Origin: Eucalyptus grandis
Taxonomy: Eukaryota > Streptophyta > Magnoliopsida > Myrtales > Myrtaceae
Direction: 5' to 3'
NCBI RefSeq assembly: GCF_016545825.1
Contig: NC_052616.1
Span: forward strand, 55,621,623 to 55,685,622
Length of the DNA stretch: 64,000 nt
Both the position numbers and the translations under genes were made by a program. Below, one piece after another: positions 12,632 through 22,522 of the stretch. Every line of letters begins with the position of its first letter. Positions within the stretch are counted from its first letter, which is position 1. The notes below the pieces were generated by a model. That model ran no database searches and had not been told where the DNA came from. It saw only the letters and a list, made by a program, of their open reading frames with translations.

Positions 12632-12990
12632 GGCATGAGCCGACGATGCCCCGGGAGTGTCGGGATGCCTGGCTAGAAGGGTACAGCCGGTTGCCCGGTG
12701 GTCATGAATGGCCGGATACCTAAGGGCCTCGGGAGTACCGAGAGGTGTCGAGATGCCCGGAGAGTGGGGGAGCCGGAAGCTCGGCAGGTATTGTGCCAAG
12801 GGATGCCTCGCGATGCCAGTTTGGGTGCGAGATGCCTGGCTAGAAGGGTACGGCCGGTTGCCCGGTGGCCTTAAATGGCTAAATGCTAGAGGGTCCTCGT
12901 GATGCCAATTAGGGTACGAGATGCCCGGAGAGTGGGAGAGACGGATGGTCTGATTGTATCTTGGATACATGTGGGATGCAAACATTGATC
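12632..12990 (+). repeat. GATGCC-type repeat block in LTR A
   Basis: Irregular repeats of GATGCCCGG and GATGCCTGGCTAGAAGGGTA (two near-identical copies about 175 bp apart), matching the block in S1, B and C. Confidence 0.75.
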
Positions 12991-13069
12991 CCAGGAAAGA
13001 GAAATGTGGCGGTCCAAAATGAAATTGAATTTGAATTATGCATGATGATATATACATGACATGATGATG

Positions 13070-13345
13070 AGGATATATGCATGATATGATGATGATGTTA
13101 CATGCATGGAGGCATGGCAATGATGATGGTACATGTGATATGGTGATGATGTTATATGCATGGATGCATGGCAATGATGATGGTGCATGTGATATGATGA
13201 TGATGTTATATGCATGGATGCATGGCAATGATGATGGTGCATGTGATATGATGATGATGTTATATGCATGGATGCATGGTAATGATAATTGTACATGTGA
13301 TATGATGATGATGTTATATGCATGGATGCATGGTAAAGATGATGC
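13070..13345 (+). repeat. 54-bp tandem array (ATG-rich) in LTR A
   Basis: About five copies of a 54-bp unit built on GATATGATGATGATG and TGCATGGATGCATGG. Because 54 is a multiple of three, long open frames run through it on both strands; they are by-products. LTR B has a related CATCAT-rich array at the same position. Confidence 0.85.
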
Positions 13346-13540
13346 CATATGTGACATGATGATGGTAAGTGTATGATAGGATGGTGATGACTATATGATG
13401 ATGATGGTACATGAGGTATGATGACATGTGCATGATACCAAGGTAAGTTGTGCATGGATGCCTTAATGACATGTGATGCTATGATTGTGATGATTGTGTG
13501 GCATGATGCATTGAGTTGGTTTATTGGTCCTTTACCTGCT

Positions 13541-13566
13541 GAGTGGTTGTACTCACCCCTTTGGGG
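13541..13566 (+). other. Paired inverted repeats in LTR A
   Basis: GAGT-GGTTGT-ACTC then CCCC-TTT-GGGG, 22 bp upstream of the ATG of the LTR reading frame. The loop of the second hairpin is one base shorter than in B and C. The downstream acceptor-like TTTCAG is altered here to TTTCAT, with TTAGCAG just before the ATG. Confidence 0.6.
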
Positions 13567-13588
13567 ACCAACATTTCATATTAGCAGG

Positions 13589-13840
13589 ATGCCGCTTCCT
13601 GCTGTCATGCGGGGCGTATTTTATGGCATTCCTTCGGATGTAAAGGTCGAGTGCGTGGAGATCGACTGTCCCACCATCCCTGGTCTTACATTTATTCGGG
13701 TTCATGCGATAGTGATGTACGATGTAGGCCTGGCTAAGGTCCCTGTCATTCAGGAGTTCATATTGGTTCACGTTCGAAGAGATGGGGCAATGCGAGGGAT
13801 GTTGCTGCCACCACCGCCTGATGCACCGGGATGGGTGTGA
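13589..13840 (+). CDS. Conserved 83-aa reading frame in LTR A, function unknown
   Basis: Starts MPLPAVMRGVFYG and ends LLPPPPDAPGWV then TGA. A frame of identical length (83 codons plus stop) lies at the same place in LTR C. By manual alignment about 40% of residues are identical, including MPL at the start, GxFYG, GLxFxRV, DVGL, QE, VRxDG, LPPPP and a tryptophan one residue before the end. The only indels are whole codons that cancel out. That pattern is hard to get by neutral decay, so I infer selection on the protein in the element's past. I recognise no family. There is no signal peptide or membrane segment. The context is a retrotransposon LTR just downstream of paired inverted repeats. 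It could instead be the last exon of a longer spliced product. Confidence 0.5.
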   Translation: MPLPAVMRGVFYGIPSDVKVECVEIDCPTIPGLTFIRVHAIVMYDVGLAKVPVIQEFILVHVRRDGAMRGMLLPPPPDAPGWV

Positions 13841-14362
13841 GGGCCCGTGCGTGAGAAGTAGTGTGGCACCCCTCGACGGCCCCCGATCCAATTAGGGTCG
13901 CCACAGTTCACTTATCATTCACTTTGCCTAATAACATGTCACTCTGATACCATTTCAATTGCAGCGGGTCCATACAACTTGGGGGTTTACATCTTTTAGA
14001 TCGGTCCCTTGCGCAATTTAAATACGGAAGCACATCCAACAACTCCCTTTCCTATATTCAGAAAACGATGCACACCTACTAAACATCTTATATAAGTTAA
14101 AACCGAACACATTTATTTACATAGAGTAGATGGACATCTTTAGTCAGTACATCAAAATGCCGTAGTCTTCTATACTCGGCTACACTTCAAAGGATGACCG
14201 ACATCTTCTCCAACAGTCGAATACTTAAAGTCCATCAATCAGTGTCGGCGTCCAAAAGTTCCTCCCTTTGCTATCCTCCTCCTTGGAATCATAACCAACC
14301 ACTTGATTCATCTATTGGTAGCAGTGGCAGCAGAGGTATCTTATCTAGTCTGAAATGTTATT

Positions 14363-14389
14363 CCCCAAAAGGGGTGAGTATAGCCACTC
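14363..14389 (-). other. Paired inverted repeats in LTR B
   Basis: On the minus strand GAGT-GGCTAT-ACTC then CCCC-TTTT-GGGG. Compared with the other copies, two loop bases differ in the first hairpin while both stems are unchanged. AATAACATTTCAG follows. Confidence 0.6.
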
Positions 14390-14469
14390 AGCAAGTAAAG
14401 GAATCCAATAACCACTCAATGCATCATACAAGTCATACATGCATTGCAGGCATTACTTATCTTGAAACC

Positions 14470-14960
14470 ATGCATATACTATCATGCATCATCACCACAA
14501 TCATAATACATACATGTGTATCATCATGTCATACTCATATCATCGTCATCATGACATTATTATATCCCACACATGTCATCATCATCATATACATGACACC
14601 ATCATACTATACACATGTCATCATCATCATGGCATCATCATATCACACATGTCATCATCATCATGACATCATCATATCACACATGTCATCATCATCATGT
14701 TATACACATGTCATCATCATCATGACATCATCATATCACACATGTCATCATCATCATCATATTATACACATGTCATCATCATCATATACATGACACCATC
14801 ATACCATACACATGTCATCATCATCATCATCATGCATATCATCATGCCATGGGTGATCATCATCATATCACATCATACATCATCTTATCACACTTGTCAT
14901 CATCATCATGCCATAGGTGATCATCATCATATCATACATATCATCATGCCATGGTGATCA
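14470..14960 (-). repeat. CATCAT-rich tandem array in LTR B
   Basis: Imperfect repeats of CACATGTCATCATCATCAT, counterpart of the 54-bp array of LTR A. Histidine-rich open frames across it are artefacts of the trinucleotide period. Confidence 0.85.
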
Positions 14961-15079
14961 TCATCGTGTCATATCATATCACGCATGGTTCAATTTCCAC
15001 TTTTAACTTTCAATTTGATCACCGCATCACCCTTCCTCGGATCATCAATTTCATCTCATATATTACACTCACATCCCAT

Positions 15080-15395
15080 GCGAGAAAAACCTCCGGCATT
15101 CAGCCATTCCAGGCCACCGGGCATCCGGCCCCCCACATTCCGGGCATCTCGCATCCCAACTGGCATCACGAGGCATTCCCCTCGGGCAAAGACCTCCGAC
15201 AGGGCTTCCGGCATTTACACTCCCTGGTCGGGCATCCCGCACCCCAATCCTGGCATCGCGAGGCATTCCCCTCGGGCAAAGACCTCCGACAAAGCTTCTG
15301 GAATTATGTACCGACATACCACTAGGCCTCCCCTAGAATTACGTACCGTATACCACCGGGCATCCCGACACTCCCGGGGCATTATCATCCGCCAC
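15080..15395 (-). repeat. GATGCC-type repeat block in LTR B
   Basis: Seen on the plus strand as CCGGGCATC and GGCATTCCCCTCGGGCAAAG repeats. Same relative place as in S1, A and C. Confidence 0.75.
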
Positions 15396-16356
15396 ATCAA
15401 TCTCCTCATTTAACATTATTCATGTTCACCAATTTCGGTCTTAATTTAGCATGGCATATGATGCAATGGCAACCAAAAATCATGTTCAACATTGAATTCA
15501 CACATGCATCTCAATGCATACATCAAGACCCCATCACACATACGACATGGTGAAATTATTTATAAAATATAATTCATGGAATTTATGCCAATTAAAATAA
15601 TCCATTTATCATGCCTTTTTTCATTTAATTAAATTCCAGCTTATGTCATTTTCAAAAATATTAAATTTAATTATTTATAAAATCTCAAAATCATAATATT
15701 AAGGCACGTAATAAATAAGACAATAGGATAATGATTTCATGCTAAATACACGGCCAAATAAAATTTCACATAATTCCATAAATCACTCAAAACAGCATAT
15801 AATTTTCGGATGAAATCAGAATGCACAGTTTCCGAAGAAATTCGATTAAAATATCCATAAAACCTCCAAAATTACAAAATTTTACCGAGTTATAGCCAAG
15901 ACATTAAAGTACATTTTTCATGCAGACTTCAAAGTCAGATTTGTGGCACGCCCGAAACGGCCCCCGATCCGTTAGGGTCGCCACAGTTACATTCTCTTGT
16001 AGCATAATACTCTGATACCAAAGAAATTTTAACATAACTTATAATACTTGGGGGTTTTCATTTGTTTTCTTTACCGGTCCCTGCGCAAACAATATGGCGG
16101 AAGCATAATTCAACTACCCTTCATCAAAATATAAAGTGATGCACACCATACTAAAACTTTCATAATTTAGGCCGAACACTTTTATTTATATAAGGGATGG
16201 ACTATGATAGTTGGTACAACAAAACGCCGAGGTCTTTTTGTGCCTGGCGATTACCCAAAAGAAAACCAACTTCTATCCTTGGATATCATCCGCATCCATC
16301 CATCACCCATGTGTCGGCGTCCCAAAAATGCATCTCCTGCTACCCTTGACTCTAGG

Positions 16357-16608
16357 TCATATCCAGTCAGGTCCGTTGGCTGGCGGTGGTGGTAGCACCC
16401 TCAGAAGGCGGCCATCCATACGGACAAGAACTGATGTGTACTCCTGGTGAATAGGCCCGACAGAGAGGCCTACATCAAAAGTCAGCGAAATCCGTACGCG
16501 CTCAAATACCAACCCGTGCACCCCATGATGACGGTGCTCTGACCACTCCCACTGTAGGTCAATCAGGAGTCCATAAAACATACCAGGAGTTGCAGGCAGC
16601 AGCGGCAT
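16357..16608 (-). CDS. Conserved 83-aa reading frame in solo LTR C, function unknown
   Basis: Starts MPLLPATPGMFYG and ends LPPPPANGPDWI then TGA, 83 codons plus stop, like its counterpart in LTR A (13589-13840). Shared features are GxFYG near residues 9-13, GLxFxRV near 32-38, DVGL at 45-48, QE at 55-56, VRxDG at 62-66, LPPPP near 72-76 and tryptophan at 82. DNA and protein have diverged greatly, yet start, stop and frame are kept. The paired inverted repeats and TTTCAG lie directly upstream. No known domain, signal or membrane segment is visible. It may be a stand-alone element protein or the final exon of a spliced one. Confidence 0.5.
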   Translation of the reverse strand: MPLLPATPGMFYGLLIDLQWEWSEHRHHGVHGLVFERVRISLTFDVGLSVGPIHQEYTSVLVRMDGRLLRVLPPPPANGPDWI

Positions 16609-16633
16609 TTTTCTTTTAGTCTGAAATGTTAGT

Positions 16634-16660
16634 CCCCAAAAGGGGTGAGTACAACCACTC
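16634..16660 (-). other. Paired inverted repeats in LTR C
   Basis: On the minus strand GAGT-GGTTGT-ACTC then CCCC-TTTT-GGGG, followed by ACTAACATTTCAG and, about 10 bases later, the ATG of the 83-codon frame. Confidence 0.6.
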
Positions 16661-16929
16661 AGCAGTAAAAAGATCCATTACACTATATTATGTAGAAACT
16701 CTAATCATCCAGATGTATGCAAACACACTTATCATTTATATGTATAGGCATGCCATCAAGGGTTTATTTTATCTGCACCACATTCATAAAAACAATTCAA
16801 TGCCATAACAAATGCATTTTCAGTACCGGATGAAGCCAACTCAATTTCATAGATAAATTCTCAAATCATGCCACATGCACACATATGCACTCCTTTAATG
16901 TACCAGATTTTAGCATTCAAAGAAAGGTT

Positions 16930-17265
16930 TCATTCCCCGGGGACCAGTGTTTGCATCCCTCCGGGCTTTCGCACCCAACCTGGCATCGCGAGACCCTCCG
17001 GCACAAACCTCCGGGCATCCAAAGCGTGTTCCGTCACACCCCGGGCATCTCGCACCTCACCCGGCATCACGAGGTATATCCAGGGCTCGCCATGAAAATG
17101 GTTGCCCCTTCCCCTCCGGATTTACGTACAATCCCTACAACCGGGCATCCCGAAACTCCCGAGGACCCTCCGGCACAAACCTCCGGGCATCCAACGGCGT
17201 CGACCCACTCGACCCTTGGGCATCCCGACACTCCCGGGGCATCGTCGGCTCACACCTCCGACGGT
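16930..17265 (-). repeat. GATGCC-type repeat block in LTR C
   Basis: Plus-strand CGGGCATCC and CCTCCGGCACAAACCTCCGG repeats; fourth copy of the LTR-internal block. Confidence 0.75.
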
Positions 17266-20084
17266 AACATTCACATCATAATATACATCTCATTACAAAA
17301 ATACATTTCGATGCAATGACGTCATGGATTCCATGGATCTAAAAGACTTTATCAAATTTTCCAATGTCATGTGATATGCTGAATGTCAATGCATCTATCA
17401 AGTGAATAACAATTAACAACTCAAGATACAATGACTCTTAAACAAAATGAACAGTTTCATAGTAACACAGTGTAAAGGCCAGAATGCACGCCTTCAATAG
17501 AGATTTCGAAATAACCAGCAAATGACCATGAAAATTCTGAAATTTTAACACGTTATAATTGAGATCTAGAGGAAAAAGTTTCATTAAGGACACTAAGCCA
17601 GATTCGTTATATATAATGAGTGATAGTTCACACAACTCAGTTCAGTATTCTTTTATCACAGAATAAAATTCAACAGAAAGCATTGCATATTAAAAGAGGT
17701 TTAAGCCATTGTATTGATTCCGAAAAGTTCTGATAAAAATACATACTCTAGCTCATGCAATTCCTCACAACTTCCGTGAAGAAATCGAGATCAAATTCAG
17801 ATTAGAACTCTTCATAAAATTTCACAAAGTTACAGGATTACATATGAAACTGCACTGGATAAAGCGAATCCCATAAATTTCCATTTCCACCGTAACTATC
17901 TTACTTCCACAAGTCTACTAAAAGTCAGTCTTTCATCAATAAATCAACAGGATCAAGATGTACACAAAACCATAGTAATTCCTCAATCTCATGGTCCCGC
18001 TCTACTTCGATTACTCACAATTTAACATTCTACTTTCAGAACTCAATTGTTTCCAAGTGTATTGCACCATACTAGACAATAACAGTACCACATTATATAG
18101 ATTCATGGACTTTCACTTGCCTCTAGTCCTTTATCTCAATTGCAAGCAAAACAGAGGGCTCGGCTCAACGGCGGCGAAGGCTAGTGGCGTTGATGGCGGC
18201 AACTCGAGCACGGCAGAAGGTGATCTCTGTTTCCTCTTTGCCGTTCACCCGCTCTGCTGCTCACTCACAAATTCTCTCGCTCAAACTCTCTCTTTCTCTC
18301 TCAAGTTTCGCTCGGTACCTCACTCTCTCACTCGCTGGTTTCGGTTCATTCTCTCTCTTCCTCACCTATACGAGCATTTTGTTTCTTCATTTGTTGACTT
18401 TGAGAGTCAATAAAAATGAGATTCGGTGGTAGCAGGAAATGGTGACACCTCACACGTCCATGCAAGTGATGTGTCCTCTCTTGCTCGATCCTTCCTCATG
18501 CGTTGTCCACCAATCGGTCAGTTCACGTGGCTGCTGAGTCAATGAATTTTCCTTTTGTTGACTCATTTGCCGACCGAATGAAAGGGAAACTCGGGCAGCT
18601 TGGGCCAACAATTCGTGGCCGCATGGTCTCCGTGCGTGGCCCAACTTCTCCCAAAAGCTGACCATAATTTCTACATGTATATGAATTGCATGGGCCATTC
18701 GTGTGGCCGTTGAAGGGGAGGGTGGTGGTGACGTCGCGTATAACATCGAGGTCTTCAACTTAGCTAATTGGCGAGAAGGCTCGAGTCCAATAGGTAAAAG
18801 AAAACATGACCATTGGTGGGATTGTCCATATGGCCATTCAAAGACAAACATCTTTTTTTCCAAAAGTAAATATTTCGGAACGTCGAGTGGCGATGAGACT
18901 AGGCCAAATGTGGTACTGACGATACTCCCGTCGATTACTCGTGGCCATTGCATACTTGAGGGCCGTCGAATTTCCGGATGCCACAAGATTCTTTTTTGAT
19001 TATTTTCTACAGTCTCACGAAGCTTCTGGATCCAACACCGAATCGTCCAGTACATGCTTCTCCGAAATACTGAGTTTTCACCTAACTATTCTTCTTTGTT
19101 TCCTCTGAAATTTGGATATGTTCTACATCAAGATGTCCTATACAAGTTTCATGAAGAGATCTAAGTCAAAGAACCAGAGTATAGTCATCATTTAGGTCCA
19201 TGAAGTCTTGGGTGTCCTGTAATACATCTCCAGAATTACTGTCTTCAAGATCTAGTCGATTTACTACGTTATAATTGTTAATTTTGCTTCAAATTTGAGT
19301 ATGTTGTATTTTAATATGTCCCCTACAACTTTCATGAAGAAATTGAAGCGATATTCTTAGCACAAATCAATATGCAACCACAAATCCATCAAGATGTCAG
19401 TGAAATTGTTCCAGATCTGAGGTCTCCGTAGAATGAGAGTTTAACCCCTTAAATATCCATCATTTTCCACTAAATTTTAGTATGTTGTATTTTAAGATGT
19501 TAACTACAACTTTCATGAAGAGATCAAAGCCAAAATTGGACTCTAAACATGCATTCAAGCTCACGTAACATTCTGACTCGAGCGGATTCATGCGAAAACA
19601 TTCCAGATCTGACATCTCCGTAAGATGAAAGTTTGACCCCTCAAATCTCCATCATTTTCCACCTAATTTTATTATGTTGTAGTTTAAGATGTTAGCTACA
19701 CCTTTCATGAAGAGATTGAAGCCAAAATCGGCCTCTAAACATGCATGCAAGCTCACACAACATTCTGACTCGAACTGTTCAAGCGAAAACAGCAACACCA
19801 CCCAAGAACAAGCCATCCATACTTCGGTTTTCCTCTCCTAATCACCCAAATTCGACATACATGTAACACACACACATGCAAGAGCAGCTAGAGGACTCCA
19901 ACTTGCCTTTAGACCAAAGAAAATGACGGCACACGGCGGACGAACGGGCGGCGACGGGCGAGCTCCTCCTCCTCGGCCTCCCTCTCTCTCTCGCATCTCA
20001 CTCTCTCTCAGCAACTCTCTCCCTCTCTCTCACTCTCTCAAAACCAGCCACTCTCTCTCTCTCTCTTTCTTTTTTTTGGTGGCT

Positions 20085-20091
20085 TATATAT
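20085..20091 (-). promoter_or_regulatory. TATA-like box of LTR B
   Basis: ATATATAAG on the minus strand, followed downstream by a GA-rich leader. Its position within the LTR matches the promoter-like site of LTR A. Confidence 0.45.
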
Positions 20092-20579
20092 TGCATGCTT
20101 TCTTCTCTTGCATGGGGGACACTTGTCCCTAAGAAGGAGACAAGTGTCTCCTTTGTTGAAGACACTTGGAGGAAGCCATGCGGCTCCTCCTTCCCCCTCC
20201 ATGCGCCGACAATGGGCCGGGCTTATGGCCCACTTTAGGCCCATCTCACTTGGGCCCTAGGTCCAAACTTAAATGGCCCAAGTTTATTTTATTTTATTTT
20301 TGTATAATATATCTTAATCATCATTTAAATAAATATCTAATTGCATAAATAATAAGGCCATTAAACTTATAGTCACAAATCCATAAATTCCAATTTATGA
20401 TGCACATGGCCAATGATAGAATTTTCTTTCCTATCACATAATTATCACTTAAAAGCTTGGCCATATATCTTATTGCAAATTATGGATTAAATGGCCATAA
20501 AATAACTTGATGGTACTTCCATCACCTATTCATAGACTTTAATGTAACTAGAGGTCATTATGAATTTTGGGATGCCACA

Positions 20580-20596
20580 ATTCTCCCATCCTTAGA
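20580..20596 (-). promoter_or_regulatory. Polypurine tract of the chromovirus
   Basis: On the minus strand AAGGATGGGAGAAT directly precedes the TG of LTR B, and GGACGAAATTCTC lies just before it. This layout is typical of plant Ty3/gypsy elements and fixes LTR B as the 3' LTR. Confidence 0.75.
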
Positions 20597-20624
20597 GAAT
20601 TTCGTCCTTGAAATTAGACATTTC

Positions 20625-20872
20625 CTATGTCTCTTGAAATAAGTGAGGGTACCTTTCCCTCATCTCATTTACACTCTTCCATGTGGCTTCCTCCACATCA
20701 CGATATCGCCATAATATCTTAACCAATGGAATTCTTTTGGTTCTGAGAATTTGTTCCTTCTGATCCAATATTAGCACAGGCTCTTCGATATACCTCACTC
20801 TCTCATCCACTTTGATGGCTTCATGATCGAGTATGTGTCCTAGATCGGGCTGATACTTCCTCTTAAGTTAAG
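20625..20872 (-). pseudogene. Integrase C-terminus with chromodomain-like segment
   Basis: About 82 codons, open on the minus strand, ending in RYPHLFQET then stop. The segment from VRYIEEPVLILD to VEEATWKSVNEMRERYP matches the C-terminal end of plant Ty3/gypsy pol, where a degenerate chromodomain (aromatic, KxLW, EATW) guides integration to heterochromatin. It ends about 45 bp before LTR B. The integrase core that should precede it is absent, so this is a fragment. Confidence 0.75.
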
Positions 20873-21948
20873 GATGCAAGCTCTTAACATAACTTAATTT
20901 ATCTCAACACCATAAACAGTTTTAAAACAATAACCACATCTGAAATTTCTTTTGAATGCTTGAGAATCTTCCTTCATGAAATCAAACAATACAAACCGAG
21001 GTTTTCAAAAGCATTCAACGACAACAGCAAGCTTTGAAATCATATGTCATTTCCATGTCAAAACATTTTCAAATCACCAATGTGGAAAATCCTTTGAGTT
21101 CTTGAAAATTCCACCTCATGATATCAAATAATGCAAAATAAGGATTTCAAAGACACAGCGGTATATCAATGATAGTATTTGAAAATAGGTAAATCTCATA
21201 TTGTTGAAACCAATTCACAAAATCAAAGCATGATACCAAATCCATAAAATCCATGTTCACGTTTAAATTTCAAATGTTTTTCGAAATCCACATGTAAAGC
21301 CTTGAGTCGCACTTGCATCACGGCGCAAAATAAAATACTTTATCAAAACCCTTAGTAAAATTTAAATCGATAAGTTGGCAAATTCCAATCTCAATCCCAA
21401 CTCTAATGGGTTGGAATGTTTTCTATAAAAATTTCAGTAATCTTTAAAATAGAAAACATTTCTTAAAACATTTGGGCACGGTGTCACAGTACTGATAAAT
21501 TTTGATGAAATTCAAGAGGTTTTCTAAAACAGCTCACAATCAAAATCCGCTTTTCGATTGAGGTTCAGAACTTGGAATGTACTGGTGATAATTTTCTCCA
21601 AAAACCATAAGCATTTCTTGAAGTATTGAAAATCATAGTTCGGCGAGTCGATAATATTTGTCCCATCATAAAGATTTTTGAAACTAAAAACTTTGAAATA
21701 CCAAAATCCTAAGCCTTTCTTGAAATACCAAAATCAACACATCGGCGAGTCATCAAACTCGGTCCCAACCTTAAGATTTTCAAAGTAGTTTGCATGTAAA
21801 ATCTTAGAGCTTTGAAAACATCCAAACTCAAGTATTTCCAATCTAACTGCACTACATCAGACAACAACGGCAATGCATTATATAGGTTAGTAGACTTTCA
21901 CTTGCTGGCATGTTAAACACTAGGAAACATGTTTAGCTACATCCGCCT
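20873..21948. other. Non-coding A/T-rich segment inside pol
   Basis: The integrase core should lie here but no coding trace is visible on either strand. The sequence is A/T-rich with repeated CTTGAAATAC-like words. It was probably replaced or badly decayed. Confidence 0.5.
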
Positions 21949-22263
21949 TCATGCCATTCCACCAAAACCGTTGTCGTAATTTCTATACATCTTTGTACTA
22001 CCCAGATGAATACTATATTTACACCTATGTGCTTCCGACAGGATTTCCCTTTTTACTTCTTCATTGTCGGGATCACAGAGTCGTCCTTGATATCTTACTA
22101 CTCCATCTTTAGAGACTTGGAACTCTAGTCTTTTCCCTAAAGACACAGCATTTCGTATCTTCACAATTTCCGAATCAGATTCTTTCAGAATCTTAACTTT
22201 CTGAATATTTTCAGGTTCAATCCTTAATGCAGTAAGCATATTATTGAGGTGGTCCACTTCCAA
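21949..22263 (-). pseudogene. Ty3/gypsy integrase zinc-binding region
   Basis: Open for about 104 codons. The segment GRLCDPDNEEVKREILSEAH followed by YSIHLGSTKMYR is the typical region before and within the HHCC zinc finger of plant Ty3/gypsy integrases. The finger's second half is missing and the frame ends in unrelated residues, so the protein is not functional. Confidence 0.8.
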
Positions 22264-22319
22264 CTTAAAGCCTGAATCTGCTATTGACTTTAACAGATTT
22301 CACTCTATTATCCTTAGAT

Positions 22320-22445
22320 TAGCCATGTTCGTAGCTGACTTTCGACTAAGGGCGTTTGCCACCTTATTCACCTTTCATGAGGGGTACCGTAACAGTCAAA
22401 ACCTTTTAATAATTCCATCCACCTCCTCTGTCTCATACTCGATTC
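22320..22445 (-). pseudogene. RNase H C-terminal end of Ty3/gypsy pol
   Basis: On the minus strand MRQRRWMELLK and, after frame damage, KVANALSRKSAT are visible. These are hallmark ends of the RNase H domain just before integrase. The copia element at 22523 was inserted just upstream in the same domain. Confidence 0.7.
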
Positions 22446-22522
22446 CTTTTGTAAAAACATCTATTTCAAGCTCTATCCTAAGTGCAACTATCAATGAGAT
22501 TCAAATTTAAAGAATTCCACCT

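Larger units (their letters stand above)
10685..13861 (+). mobile_element. LTR A (chromovirus LTR family), cut by the element starting at 13862
   Basis: It begins TGTGGCATCCTGAAATTC and shows the family order: GGGCC-rich segment, AATAAAAGG promoter-like site with GA-rich leader (about 11170-11280), A/T-rich body, GATGCC block, 54-bp tandem array, paired inverted repeats and intact 83-codon frame. It stops abruptly after that frame, where the minus-strand LTR B begins. The last roughly 500 bp, including the 44-bp terminal module, are therefore missing here. Whether it was a solo LTR or part of a full element cannot be seen. Confidence 0.75.
15942..18985 (-). mobile_element. Solo LTR C nested in LTR B, 3044 bp
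   Basis: On the minus strand it starts TGTGGCATCCGG and ends GTGCCACA, flanked by a perfect 5-bp duplication AGATT (15937-15941 and 18986-18990). Removing it and one AGATT restores LTR B, as shown by alignment with LTR A. It carries the GATGCC block, paired inverted repeats, an intact 83-codon frame and the 44-bp terminal module (15942-15985). Confidence 0.92.
13862..20579 (-). mobile_element. LTR B: 3' LTR of the chromovirus, split by solo LTR C
   Basis: On the minus strand it runs from TGTGGCATCCC at 20579 to GCCACA at 13862. Its two parts, 13862-15941 and 18991-20579, join seamlessly when compared with the reverse complement of LTR A near 12080-12130. Without the insertion it is about 3.67 kb, which is long for a plant LTR. 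It contains a TATATA box (20085-20091), CT-rich leader, GATGCC block, CATCAT array, paired inverted repeats and the 44-bp terminal module (13862-13905). The core of the LTR reading frame is deleted as in S1. Confidence 0.85.

Noticed and set aside
13036..14957. Methionine- and histidine-rich open frames up to 199 codons
   Set aside because: They arise from ATG/CAT trinucleotide-rich tandem arrays in LTRs A and B and are open in several frames at once.
18450..19055. A 201-codon minus-strand open frame
   Set aside because: It crosses the exact right boundary of solo LTR C (18985) and its duplicated AGATT, so it begins in LTR B and ends in LTR C. It cannot be an ancestral gene.
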